Shown: piece by piece, positions 29,315-41,025 of the stretch
Layout of the letters: each line of letters opens with the position of its first letter
Position numbering within the stretch: the first letter of the stretch is position 1
Assembly: GCA_030268105.1 (NCBI GenBank)
Contig: BSDZ01000040.1
Location: 62,001-126,000, forward strand
Length of the DNA stretch: 64,000 nt
Source of the DNA: Volvox africanus
Lineage: Eukaryota; Chlorophyta; Chlorophyceae; Chlamydomonadales; Volvocaceae
Direction: 5' to 3'
Notes under the pieces: generated by a model
The model's database searches: none
The model's input: the letters and a program-made list of their open reading frames with translations, nothing else
What the model was told of the DNA's origin: nothing
Made by a program: the position numbers and the translations under genes

Positions 29315-30968
29315 CCAGCAGGATAGAGCCTGGCTGGAAGAGGGACCTGATGAGAGGTCGGCTGATGAGTTCCCAGCAGGATAGAGCCTGGCTGGAAGAG
29401 GGACCTGATGAGAGGTCGCCTGATGAGTTCCCAGCAGGATAGAGCCTGGCTGGAAGAGGGACCTGATGAGAGGTCGGCTGATGAGTTCCCAGCAGGATAG
29501 AGCCTGGCTGGAAGAGGGACCTGATGAGAGGTCGCCTGATGAGTTCCCAGCAGGATAGAGCCTGGATGGAAGAGGGACCTGATGAGAGGTCGCCTGATGA
29601 GTTCCCAGCAGGATAGAGCCTGGCTGGAAGAGGGACCTGATGAGAGGTCGCCTGATGAGTTCCCAGCAGGATAGAGCCTGGCTGGAAGAGGGACCTGATG
29701 AGAGGTCGGCTGATGAGTTCCCAGCAGGATAGAGCCTGGCTGGAAGAGGGACCTGATGAGAGGTCGGCTGATGAGTTCCCAGCAGGATAGAGCCTGGCTG
29801 GAAGAGGGACCTGATGAGAGGTCGCCTGATGAGTTCCCAGCAGGATAGAGCCTGGCTGGAAGAGGGACCTGATGAGAGGTCGCCTGATGAGTTCCCAGCA
29901 GGATAGAGCCTGGCTGGAAGAGGGACCTGATGAGAGGTCGGCTGATGAGTTCCCAGCAGGATAGAGCCTGGCTGGAAGAGGGACCTGATGAGAGGTCGCC
30001 TGATGAGTTCCCAGCAGGATAGAGCCTGGATGGAAGAGGGACCTGATGAGAGGTCGCCTGATGAGTTCCCAGCAGGATAGAGCCTGGCTGGAAGAGGGAC
30101 CTGATGAGAGGTCGCCTGATGAGTTCCCAGCAGGATAGAGCCTGGCTGGAAGAGGGACCTGATGAGAGGTCGGCTGATGAGTTCCCAGCAGGATAGAGCC
30201 TGGCTGGAAGAGGGACCTGATGAGAGGTCGCCTGATGAGTTCCCAGCAGGATAGAGCCTGGCTGGAAGAGGGACCTGATGAGAGGTCGCCTGATGAGTTC
30301 CCAGCAGGATAGAGCCTGGCTGGAAGAGGGACCTGATGAGAGGTCGCCTGATGAGTTCCCAGCAGGATAGAGCCTGGCTGGAAGAGGGACCTGATGAGAG
30401 GTCGCCTGATGAGTTCCCAGCAGGATAGAGCCTGGCTGGAAGAGGGACCTGATGAGAGGTCGCCTGATGAGTTCCCAGCAGGATAGAGCCTGGCTGGAAG
30501 AGGGACCTGATGAGAGGTCGCCTGATGAGTTCCCAGCAGGATAGAGCCTGGCTGGAAGAGGGACCTGATGAGAGGTCGCCTGATGAGTTCCCAGCAGGAT
30601 AGAGCCTGGCTGGAAGAGGGACCTGATGAGAGGTCGCCTGATGAGTTCCCAGCAGGATAGAGCCTGGCTGGAAGAGGGACCTGATGAGAGGTCGCCTGAT
30701 GAGTTCCCAGCAGGATAGAGCCTGGCTGGAAGAGGGACCTGATGAGAGGTCGCCTGATGAGTTCCCAGCAGGATAGAGCCTGGCTGGAAGAGGGACCTGA
30801 TGAGAGGTCGCCTGATGAGTTCCCAGCAGGATAGAGCCTGGCTGGAAGAGGGACCTGATGAGAGGTCGCCTGATGAGTTCCCAGCAGGATAGAGCCTGGC
30901 TGGAAGAGGGACCTGATGAGAGGTCGCCTGATGAGTTCCCAGCAGGATAGAGCCTGGCTGGAAGAGGG
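29315..30968. repeat. 58-bp minisatellite, 28 full units plus 19 bp
   Basis: From 29326 to 30968 there are exactly 28 units of 58 bp and a 19-bp partial. A partial unit (ccagcaggata) precedes them at 29315. Units differ at two sites only: ggtcG/Cctg and ctggC/Atgg. The variant order of units 2-7 is repeated in units 10-15, an 8-unit (464-bp) higher-order duplication. Units 16-28 are uniform. As 58 is 1 mod 3 and the unit has no stop on the - strand, all three minus frames stay open across the array; the resulting 557-624 codon ORFs are artefacts. Confidence 0.96.
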
Positions 30969-32435
30969 CTGCCCATTGAGTATGTATGACATGTGTTTGG
31001 GAGTCGATGGCAGAGTCCTGTGGACTGCTCTCAATTATGTTTGGGTAGCTATCCTGGTTATCCCCTGATGTAATGAGGGATGGAAGGCTGCGACTGCTTT
31101 GCACGTCTTTATGATTGCTTTGCTTGTTTTGCACGTAGTTACCTCATTGGGGGTAACGTCAAGTCATTGTCAGTGGCTGTTATGTTAACGGGATTCACTT
31201 ATGTGGTATCCATGGTCAGTTGGCGACGAGCCAGGATATTCAGGCCGATGATTCTGTGCTGGGCACAGCATGGTCTGGGGTTGGAGGTTCGATTCCCACG
31301 TTGTGTTGGGATAGATTTCCCACTGGAAGTAGCCCAGAGTCAGGAAGCCCAGGTTTGGGGTCCTCCAAGGGCCGTTGAGGTTTTAGTCCTCATGTACATG
31401 GCAACACCGTCGAGCTGGTATTGCTCACGGGGATATGATCAGCACATTTTCAAATGTGTGGGAAAGACAGTTTCTTCCCAACATACTTGGTTGCGCACTG
31501 GGCGCAGTATGTCTGATTTTTGGAGGGTCAAGTCCTCCGAAGGATGTGGGAGTACGGCGGTTTCTGTTGTTCACTAGAGCACCGAAGAGTGATGTGCTAG
31601 TGCAGACCGTGATAGTACGGCAGCTTGTGGTAACCGATGCAACACCATTGGGTGTTTTGCTACTGAAGGCCGCAACAGTACAGCAGTTTGAGGCAACACC
31701 TGAAGTGTGTCTAAATGCCTCGGTTCCTGTGAGGAAGGGCGGCTGAGTTCTGCGATCCCTAGCACCCTTTAGTTGGAGGTTGGTTGCTGAGTTATGTGTA
31801 TCTAAATGCCCCTATGGGGTATGGCGGTTGAGTAACGCCACAAGAAGTGTCACCATGAGGGTGTACACAATCTTTTATCGCATCTTGTGTCTGGGCATCG
31901 TAAGGGTGCCATTGGCCCATCGAGGTGAAGACCCAATCAGATGTGTTTCGAGCCCTATTTCATACCAGTGGTAAACCGCTTGAGTGCGTTCATGGTATGT
32001 CAATTTTGGGCAGTGCGGACCGTTGCAGAACAGCAATGTAGGCACTTGGTCATGTAGTGGCGTGGTTTTGACACCAGGGGGCGGTGGAGTCATTCCATTG
32101 GCCCTGAATCTCAACGTGCAATTATCTGATGAGTGCGTCATGTTTAGGAGTAATTCCAAGCAGGTCAATGTGCAGAACCCCTACTGCAAGAGCGGGCCTC
32201 TAGGTGTGAGGCTGCGTTTTTCATGGTGTTTGGTGTAAGATAAGGCAGCAGTTTTGCTGATGAAGGCACTTGGAGAGTTAAAATTTAAGAAGTGCATTAC
32301 GGCGATGGGGTTGGCCGAGTAAGCATTATAAGTTTGTTTGGGGCGAACTTGTTTGGCTTAAGTTTTTGGTTTCAAGAACCGCCCTGGTTGAAATTATCTT
32401 CTTTCACTTGTTGCTAGGCATATCTCGAGGGGGCG
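30969..32435 (+). mobile_element. Copia-1 copy 2, 3' internal region (no intact gene)
   Basis: Near-identical to 136-1602. It ends with a ~160-bp stretch related to the copia-2 tail and the polypurine tract cgagggggcg before 32436. No gene recognised. Confidence 0.8.
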
Positions 32436-32678
32436 TGTTATGAAATGGTATATCAGTTGGATATAGCGATCCATACTAGCAACAATCCCGCTGTTGTAGC
32501 TGTACTCGGCGGTAAGCTATCGACCCGCGTTCGTACTGTTTGTAGTGCTATACGCCCAAGTATATGTGCCGACTCCAGAACGAACTATTCGGACATCTAT
32601 ACTATCAGATAATATGTAACGTATACTTTCTCGTTATTACGTCAGGCTTCCTAATGTCTGATAGTCTACGTCTCAATA
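32436..32678 (+). repeat. Copia-1 3' LTR (copy 2)
   Basis: 243 bp, TGTTATGAAATGG...CTCAATA, followed by TSD cggat (32679-32683). Lacks the solo gypsy-A LTR found in the matching LTR at 1603-2674. Confidence 0.93.
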
Positions 32679-32765
32679 CGGATCGATAGCGTACTGCCGA
32701 GTACAGCTACAACAACATAATTGTTGCCAGAACGGATCGCTATAGATCCCAATTTATGCACCATT

Positions 32766-33656
32766 TCATATCACGCCCCCTCGAGACGTTCCTAGCAACA
32801 AGGGATAGAAAATAGCTTTAATCAGAAACTCTTCTGAAACCAGCAAAATCAGCCCAACGAGCTCGCCCCAAGCAAAACCTGAATGCTTACTCAGCCAACC
32901 CCATTGCCATAGTGCACTTCCTGAATTTGATGGCGGCTTCGCATTATTGAGTTGATGCCGCTGCAGCAGCTCCTTGATGTAACGCCGCTGTGATAGCTTT
33001 ACCTCCTCATTCGCTCCCCGGCTGACCTCCATACGTAGGAAGGCTTTCGCCTCTCCAAGATCTCGAATCTTGAAGGCGTGCCCGATCGCTGCCTTTACCC
33101 TCCTGATGAGTACCTCGTCTTCTGAGGTGATGATGATGTCGTCCACGTGCACCAGCAGGTGGACGATCTCCTTCTCATCCCTCTTGATGAACAGTGCTGG
33201 GTCCGCTACTGACGGTTTGAACCCCAGCTTGTCCAGCTCCGCCTCTAGCTTCACATACCAGCAGCGTGGGGCCGTGTTCCAGCCCGTAGATTGAGCGTAG
33301 GAGCTTGCACGCCTGTTCATGGTCCGCTGACTCATAACCAGGCGGCTGCTGCATCCAGAGCTCCTCCTCCAGCTCCCCGTTCAGGAAAGCTGTGCTAGAC
33401 GTCGAAGCGTCTAGCTGGTGGATCGGCATCCCTTTTGCCGCAGACACCGCCAGGAGCATACGAAGCGAAGCAAAGCGTGAGGTTGGAGCAAATAGCTCCC
33501 CATAATCAATCCCCGCCCGCTGCTCGTAACCCTTAACCACCAAACGTGCCTTAAATCGCTCGATCCCGCCATCCTCTGCACGTTTGACCTTAAAGACCCA
33601 CAGGGGCCCCCCTCCGGGCTATTACCTCTTTCTTCCTTCTCATTCTCTTTGTACAT
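32766..33656 (-). pseudogene. Copia-2 RT remnant, unit 1
   Basis: Same HVDD motif, frameshift and RNase H deletion as the C0 copy at 2762-3652. Confidence 0.9.
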
Positions 33657-33937
33657 GTATCGCTCATCTCAACAGGGTGTGGCCAACCGGGTGTGGCGAT
33701 GTTGTGTGCGTGCGTGCTGCTGCTCACCACTCCGCCATCTAAAGATTCTTGTGTGGGGTTAAGATCGCCCGGTGGGGCGCTGCTGTTAGCTAGGGTAGCG
33801 GCTGCGGGATGTCGGTCGTGTTGGGTTGGTGTTGAGTGGACGAGGGCGATGTTATGAAGGACACAAAGCGTAAATAAGCAAACAGCGCAATACCATGTAT
33901 GTATCTTCTTTGCGCATCTGATGCGTCGGGTTTCACA

Positions 33938-34008
33938 GCACCACTAGTCCATCGGTAGGATATTTGCCTTCCAAGCAAAAGAGCGGAGTTCGACTCTCCG
34001 GTGGTGCA
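33938..34008 (+). tRNA. tRNA-Gly(UCC), unit 1
   Basis: Identical to 3934-4004: 71 nt, anticodon TCC. Confidence 0.92.
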
Positions 34009-35104
34009 GGTCCATTTTGCAAGGCATCAGTATATATCAACATATTTGCTGGGCTCCTTAATCATCAACGGACCTGTCACGATCCACGATACAAAAATAT
34101 AAATATATTTCTATCTGCATACATAGAGATTTATAGCTATCTATCTATCTATCCATCTATCTATCTATCCATCTATCCATCTGTGTATCTACATCGAGGT
34201 GTACTACGTATACAGACATCATAGATATAATATACCTCTCATCAATGAGCAGCAGGTGCGGCGGGTGCTTTTTTCACCTACACCACTGTAGGGGAAAATG
34301 CAGTGGCGGCTCCATCCTGCTGTATGTCATGCATGAGACTGCCTGTTTCTTTATTTGGCAGGTAGGAAGTGCACGAGCAGGGCATGCACATGCATGCCTC
34401 CATTGGCGAGCCTCATGTGTGATGAGTATCAAATGTGTGTGTAAATGTATCCAGATGCATCCAAAAGTATATAAACTGAGAAAGAGGTTATGTGTATGAA
34501 TGTAACCTGCCACCAACCATTGGCTGGGCTACTTAAGGGCTAATGAAGCCTGAGTAGGTCTGACTGGCCTGCCAGACCTAATTGGCCCAGACAGTAGTTG
34601 GCAGGGGTATATGTGTTTAGATGTAGACCATCAGACATTAGGAAGGCTGACGTTATCACGAGAAAGTAATCGTTACATAGGATCTGATAGCCAAAAGAAG
34701 ACTGGATTGTTCGCTCCGGAGTTGACACAAATACGCGCGCGTATATAGCACAACAGATTGGACTGAGCACGGATTGTTATGAAATGGTATATCAGTTGGA
34801 TGTAGCGATCCATACTAGCAACAATCCCGCTGTTGTAGCTGTACTCGGCGGTAAGCTATCGACCCACGTTCGTACTGTTTGTAGTGCTATACGCCCAAGT
34901 ATATGTGCCGACTCCAGAACGAACTATTCGGACATCTATACTATCAGATAATATGTAACGTATACTTTCTCGTTATTACGTCAGGCTTCCTAATGTCTGA
35001 TAGTCTACGTCTCAATACGGATCGATAGCGTACTGCCGAGTACAGCTACAACAACATAATTGTTGCCAGAACGGATCGCTATAGATCCCAATTTATGCAC
35101 CATT

Positions 35105-35995
35105 TCATATCACGCCCCCTCGAGACGTTCCTAGCAACAAGGGATAGAAAATAGCTTTAATCAGAAACTCTTCTGAAACCAGCAAAATCAGCCCAACGAG
35201 CTCGCCCCAAGCAAAACCTGAATGCTTACTCAGCCAACCCCATTGCCATAGTGCACTTCCTGAATTTGATGGCGGCTTCGCATTATTGAGTTGATGCCGC
35301 TGCAGCAGCTCCTTGATGTAACGCCGCTGTGATAGCTTTACCTCCTCATTCGCTCCCCGGCTGACCTCCATACGTAGGAAGGTTTTCGCCTCTCCAAGAT
35401 CTCGAATCTTGAAGGCGTGCCCGATCGCTGCCTTTACCCTCCTGATGAGTACCTCGTCTTCTGAGGTGATGATGATGTCGTCCACGTGCACCAGCAGGTG
35501 GACGATCTCCTTCTCATCCCTCTTGATGAACAGTGCTGGGTCCGCTACTGACGGTTTGAACCCCAGCTTGTCCAGCTCCGCCTCTAGCTTCACATACCAG
35601 CAGCGTGGGGCCGTGTTCCAGCCCGTAGATTGAGCGTAGGAGCTTGCACGCCTGTTCATGGTCCGCTGACTCATAACCAGGCGGCTGCTGCATCCAGAGC
35701 TCCTCCTCCAGCTCCCCGTTCAGGAAAGCTGTGCTAGACGTCGAAGCGTCTAGCTGGTGGATCGGCATCCCTTTTGCCGCAGACACCGCCAGGAGCATAC
35801 GAAGCAAAGCAAAGCGTGAGGTTGGAGCAAATAGCTCCCCATAATCAATCCCCGCCCGCTGCTCGTAACCCTTAACCACCAAACGTGCCTTAAATCGCTC
35901 GATCCCGCCATCCTCTGCACGTTTGACCTTAAAGACCCACAGGGGCCCCCCTCCGGGCTATTACCTCTTTCTTCCTTCTCATTCTCTTTGTACAT
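35105..35995 (-). pseudogene. Copia-2 RT remnant, unit 2
   Basis: Same defects as C0. The FALLRM variant is shared with unit 10 (57564-58454). Confidence 0.9.
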
Positions 35996-36276
35996 GTATC
36001 GCTCATCTCAACAGGGTGTGGCCAACCGGGTGTGGCGATGTTGTGTGCGTGCGTGCTGCTGCTCACCACTCCGCCATCTAAAGATTCTTGTGTGGGGTTA
36101 AGATCGCCCGGTGGGGCGCTGCTGTTAGCTAGGGTAGCGGCTGCGGGATGTCGGTCGTGTTGGGTTGGTGTTGAGTGGACGAGGGCGATGTTATGAAGGA
36201 CACAAAGCGTAAATAAGCAAACAGCGCAATACCATGTATGTATCTTCTTTGCGCATCTGATGCGTCGGGTTTCACA

Positions 36277-36347
36277 GCACCACTAGTCCATCGGTAGGAT
36301 ATTTGCCTTCCAAGCAAAAGAGCGGAGTTCGACTCTCCGGTGGTGCA
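36277..36347 (+). tRNA. tRNA-Gly(UCC), unit 2
   Basis: Identical to 3934-4004. Confidence 0.92.
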
Positions 36348-37443
36348 GGTCCATTTTGCAAGGCATCAGTATATATCAACATATTTGCTGGGCTCCTTAA
36401 TCATCAACGGACCTGTCACGATCCACGATACAAAAATATAAATATATTTCTATCTGCATACATAGAGATTTATAGCTATCTATCTATCTATCCATCTATC
36501 TATCTATCCATCTATCCATCTGTGTATCTACATCGAGGTGTACTACGTATACAGACATCATAGATATAATATACCTCTCATCAATGAGCAGCAGGTGCGG
36601 CGGGTGCTTTTTTCACCTACACCACTGTAGGGGAAAATGCAGTGGCGGCTCCATCCTGCTGTATGTCATGCATGAGACTGCCTGTTTCTTTATTTGGCAG
36701 GTAGGAAGTGCACGAGCAGGGCATGCACATGCATGCCTCCATTGGCGAGCCTCATGTGTGATGAGTATCAAATGTGTGTGTAAATGTATCCAGATGCATC
36801 CAAAAGTATATAAACTGAGAAAGAGGTTATGTGTATGAATGTAACCTGCCACCAACCATTGGCTGGGCTACTTAAGGGCTAATGAAGCCTGAGTAGGTCT
36901 GACTGGCCTGCCAGACCTAATTGGCCCAGACAGTAGTTGGCAGGGGTATATGTGTTTAGATGTAGACCATCAGACATTAGGAAGGCTGACGTTATCACGA
37001 GAAAGTAATCGTTACATAGGATCTGATAGCCAAAAGAAGACTGGATTGTTCACTCCGGAGTTGACACAAATACGCGCGTGTATATAGCACAACAGATTGG
37101 ACTGAGCACGGATTGTTATGAAATGGTATATCAGTTGGATATAGCGATCCATACTAGCAACAATCCCGCTGTTGTAGCTGTACTCGGCGGTAAGCTATCG
37201 ACCCACGTTCGTACTGTTTGTAGTGCTATACGCCCAAGTATATGTGCCGACTCCAGAACGAACTATTCGGACATCTATACTATCAGATAATATGTAACGT
37301 ATACTTTCTCGTTATTACGTCAGGCTTCCTAATGTCTGATAGTCTACGTCTCAATACGGATCGATAGCGTACTGCCGAGTACAGCTACAACAACATAATT
37401 GTTGCCAGAACGGATCGCTATAGATCCCAATTTATGCACCATT

Positions 37444-38334
37444 TCATATCACGCCCCCTCGAGACGTTCCTAGCAACAAGGGATAGAAAATAGCTTTAAT
37501 CAGAAACTCTTCTGAAACCAGCAAAATCAGCCCAACGAGCTCGCCCCAAGCAAAACCTGAATGCTTACTCAGCCAACCCCATTGCCATAGTGCACTTCCT
37601 GAATTTGATGGCGGCTTCGCATTATTGAGTTGATGCCGCTGCAGCAGCTCCTTGATGTAACGCCGCTGTGATAGCTTTACCTCCTCATTCGCTCCCCGGC
37701 TGACCTCCATACGTAGGAAGGTTTTCGCCTCTCCAAGATCTCGAATCTTGAAGGCGTGCCCGATCGCTGCCTTTACCCTCCTGATGAGTACCTCGTCTTC
37801 TGAGGTGATGATGATGTCGTCCACGTGCACCAGCAGGTGGACGATCTCCTTCTCATCCCTCTTGATGAACAGTGCTGGGTCCGCTACTGACGGTTTGAAC
37901 CCCAGCTTGTCCAGCTCCGCCTCTAGCTTCACATACCAGCAGCGTGGGGCCGTGTTCCAGCCCGTAGATTGAGCGTAGGAGCTTGCACGCCTGTTCATGG
38001 TCCGCTGACTCATAACCAGGCGGCTGCTGCATCCAGAGCTCCTCCTCCAGCTCCCCGTTCAGGAAAGCTGTGCTAGACGTCGAAGCGTCTAGCTGGTGGA
38101 TCGGCATCCCTTTTGCCGCAGACACCGCCAGGAGCATACGAAGCGAAGCAAAGCGTGAGGTTGGAGCAAATAGCTCCCCATAATCAATCCCCGCCCGCTG
38201 CTCGTAACCCTTAACCACCAAACGTGCCTTAAATCGCTCGATCCCGCCATCCTCTGCACGTTTGACCTTAAAGACCCACAGGGGCCCCCCTCCGGGCTAT
38301 TACCTCTTTCTTCCTTCTCATTCTCTTTGTACAT
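37444..38334 (-). pseudogene. Copia-2 RT remnant, unit 3
   Basis: Same defects as C0. Confidence 0.9.
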
Positions 38335-38615
38335 GTATCGCTCATCTCAACAGGGTGTGGCCAACCGGGTGTGGCGATGTTGTGTGCGTGCGTGCTGCTG
38401 CTCACCACTCCGCCATCTAAAGATTCTTGTGTGGGGTTAAGATCGCCCGGTGGGGCGCTGCTGTTAGCTAGGGTAGCGGCTGCGGGATGTCGGTCGTGTT
38501 GGGTTGGTGTTGAGTGGACGAGGGCGATGTTATGAAGGACACAAAGCGTAAATAAGCAAACAGCGCAATACCATGTATGTATCTTCTTTGCGCATCTGAT
38601 GCGTCGGGTTTCACA

Positions 38616-38686
38616 GCACCACTAGTCCATCGGTAGGATATTTGCCTTCCAAGCAAAAGAGCGGAGTTCGACTCTCCGGTGGTGCA
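38616..38686 (+). tRNA. tRNA-Gly(UCC), unit 3
   Basis: Identical to 3934-4004. Confidence 0.92.
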
Positions 38687-39782
38687 GGTCCATTTTGCAA
38701 GGCATCAGTATATATCAACATATTTGCTGGGCTCCTTAATCATCAACGGACCTGTCACGATCCACGATACAAAAATATAAATATATTTCTATCTGCATAC
38801 ATAGAGATTTATAGCTATCTATCTATCTATCCATCTATCTATCTATCCATCTATCCATCTGTGTATCTACATCGAGGTGTACTACGTATACAGACATCAT
38901 AGATATAATATACCTCTCATCAATGAGCAGCAGGTGCGGCGGGTGCTTTTTTCACCTACACCACTGTAGGGGAAAATGCAGTGGCGGCTCCATCCTGCTG
39001 TATGTCATGCATGAGACTGCCTGTTTCTTTATTTGGCAGGTAGGAAGTGCACGAGCAGGGCATGCACATGCATGCCTCCATTGGCGAGCCTCATGTGTGA
39101 TGAGTATCAAATGTGTGTGTAAATGTATCCAGATGCATCCAAAAGTATATAAACTGAGAAAGAGGTTATGTGTATGAATGTAACCTGCCACCAACCATTG
39201 GCTGGGCTACTTAAGGGCTAATGAAGCCTGAGTAGGTCTGACTGGCCTGCCAGACCTAATTGGCCCAGACAGTAGTTGGCAGGGGTATATGTGTTTAGAT
39301 GTAGACCATCAGACATTAGGAAGGCTGACGTTATCACGAGAAAGTAATCGTTACATAGGATCTGATAGCCAAAAGAAGACTGGATTGTTCACTCCGGAGT
39401 TGACACAAATACGCGCGTGTATATAGCACAACAGATTGGACTGAGCACGGATTGTTATGAAATGGTATATCAGTTGGATATAGCGATCCATACTAGCAAC
39501 AATCCCGCTGTTGTAGCTGTACTCGGCGGTAAGCTATCGACCCACGTTCGTACTGTTTGTAGTGCTATACGCCCAAGTATATGTGCCGACTCCAGAACGA
39601 ACTATTCGGACATCTATACTATCAGATAATATGTAACGTATACTTTCTCGTTATTACGTCAGGCTTCCTAATGTCTGATAGTCTACGTCTCAATACGGAT
39701 CGATAGCGTACTGCCGAGTACAGCTACAACAACATAATTGTTGCCAGAACGGATCGCTATAGATCCCAATTTATGCACCATT

Positions 39783-40673
39783 TCATATCACGCCCCCTCG
39801 AGACGTTCCTAGCAACAAGGGATAGAAAATAGCTTTAATCAGAAACTCTTCTGAAACCAGCAAAATCAGCCCAACGAGCTCGCCCCAAGCAAAACCTGAA
39901 TGCTTACTCAGCCAACCCCATTGCCATAGTGCACTTCCTGAATTTGATGGCGGCTTCGCATTATTGAGTTGATGCCGCTGCAGCAGCTCCTTGATGTAAC
40001 GCCGCTGTGATAGCTTTACCTCCTCATTCGCTCCCCGGCTGACCTCCATACGTAGGAAGGTTTTCGCCTCTCCAAGATCTCGAATCTTGAAGGCGTGCCC
40101 GATCGCTGCCTTTACCCTCCTGATGAGTACCTCGTCTTCTGAGGTGATGATGATGTCGTCCACGTGCACCAGCAGGTGGACGATCTCCTTCTCATCCCTC
40201 TTGATGAACAGTGCTGGGTCCGCTACTGACGGTTTGAACCCCAGCTTGTCCAGCTCCGCCTCTAGCTTCACATACCAGCAGCGTGGGGCCGTGTTCCAGC
40301 CCGTAGATTGAGCGTAGGAGCTTGCACGCCTGTTCATGGTCCGCTGACTCATAACCAGGCGGCTGCTGCATCCAGAGCTCCTCCTCCAGCTCCCCGTTCA
40401 GGAAAGCTGTGCTAGACGTCGAAGCGTCTAGCTGGTGGATCGGCATCCCTTTTGCCGCAGACACCGCCAGGAGCATACGAAGCGAAGCAAAGCGTGAGGT
40501 TGGAGCAAATAGCTCCCCATAATCAATCCCCGCCCGCTGCTCGTAACCCTTAACCACCAAACGTGCCTTAAATCGCTCGATCCCGCCATCCTCTGCACGT
40601 TTGACCTTAAAGACCCACAGGGGCCCCCCTCCGGGCTATTACCTCTTTCTTCCTTCTCATTCTCTTTGTACAT
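39783..40673 (-). pseudogene. Copia-2 RT remnant, unit 4
   Basis: Same defects as C0. Confidence 0.9.
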
Positions 40674-40954
40674 GTATCGCTCATCTCAACAGGGTGTGGC
40701 CAACCGGGTGTGGCGATGTTGTGTGCGTGCGTGCTGCTGCTCACCACTCCGCCATCTAAAGATTCTTGTGTGGGGTTAAGATCGCCCGGTGGGGCGCTGC
40801 TGTTAGCTAGGGTAGCGGCTGCGGGATGTCGGTCGTGTTGGGTTGGTGTTGAGTGGACGAGGGCGATGTTATGAAGGACACAAAGCGTAAATAAGCAAAC
40901 AGCGCAATACCATGTATGTATCTTCTTTGCGCATCTGATGCGTCGGGTTTCACA

Positions 40955-41025
40955 GCACCACTAGTCCATCGGTAGGATATTTGCCTTCCAAGCAAAAGAG
41001 CGGAGTTCGACTCTCCGGTGGTGCA
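40955..41025 (+). tRNA. tRNA-Gly(UCC), unit 4
   Basis: Identical to 3934-4004. Confidence 0.92.

Larger units (their letters stand above)
19116..32678 (+). mobile_element. Copia-1 copy 2: complete LTR to LTR, with gypsy-B and a minisatellite inside
   Basis: Both LTRs are 243 bp (19116-19358, 32436-32678), TG...TA, with TSD cggat at 19111-19115 and 32679-32683. The primer-binding site is cut by gypsy-B (19366-27588, TSD ttatg). Apart from gypsy-B, the interior holds a broken copia-type gag (27674-28153), about 1.1 kb of unrecognised sequence, a 1.64-kb 58-bp minisatellite and a further 1.47 kb without genes. No protease, integrase or RT is present, so it must have depended on another element. 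Confidence 0.85.
32679..35017 (-). mobile_element. Copia-2 tandem unit 1 (2339 bp)
   Basis: Same layout as unit C0: copia-2 LTR start, RT remnant, tRNA-Gly, tetranucleotide tract, rest of LTR, nested copia-1 LTR (34775-35017). It keeps the GCT (Ala) codon in KAFLRMEV and the older gttcgctccg/cgcgcgcg variants, like C0. Confidence 0.92.
35018..37356 (-). mobile_element. Copia-2 tandem unit 2 (2339 bp)
   Basis: Same layout. First unit with the KTFLRMEV variant and the gttcactccg/cgcgcgtg variants that mark units 2-9. It also has FALLRM where most units read FASLRM. Confidence 0.92.
37357..39695 (-). mobile_element. Copia-2 tandem unit 3 (2339 bp)
   Basis: Same layout; essentially identical to units 4-9. 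Confidence 0.92.

Noticed and set aside
29326..30968. CRISPR array or hammerhead ribozyme repeat
   Set aside because: The repeats are directly adjacent, without spacers, so it is not a CRISPR. Two CTGATGAG motifs per unit match one half of the hammerhead core, but the unit has no GAAA partner or cleavage-site arrangement.
29260..31134. Three overlapping minus-strand ORFs of 557-624 codons
   Set aside because: They are the same 58-bp tandem repeat read in three frames. No stop exists in the unit on that strand, so the length has no coding meaning.
31205..31310. Possible tRNA-like or SINE-like sequence with a GGTTCGATTCC B box
   Set aside because: An A-box-like motif is present upstream, but the T stem does not pair, no acceptor stem forms, and the other copy (near 450) has lost the TTCGA.
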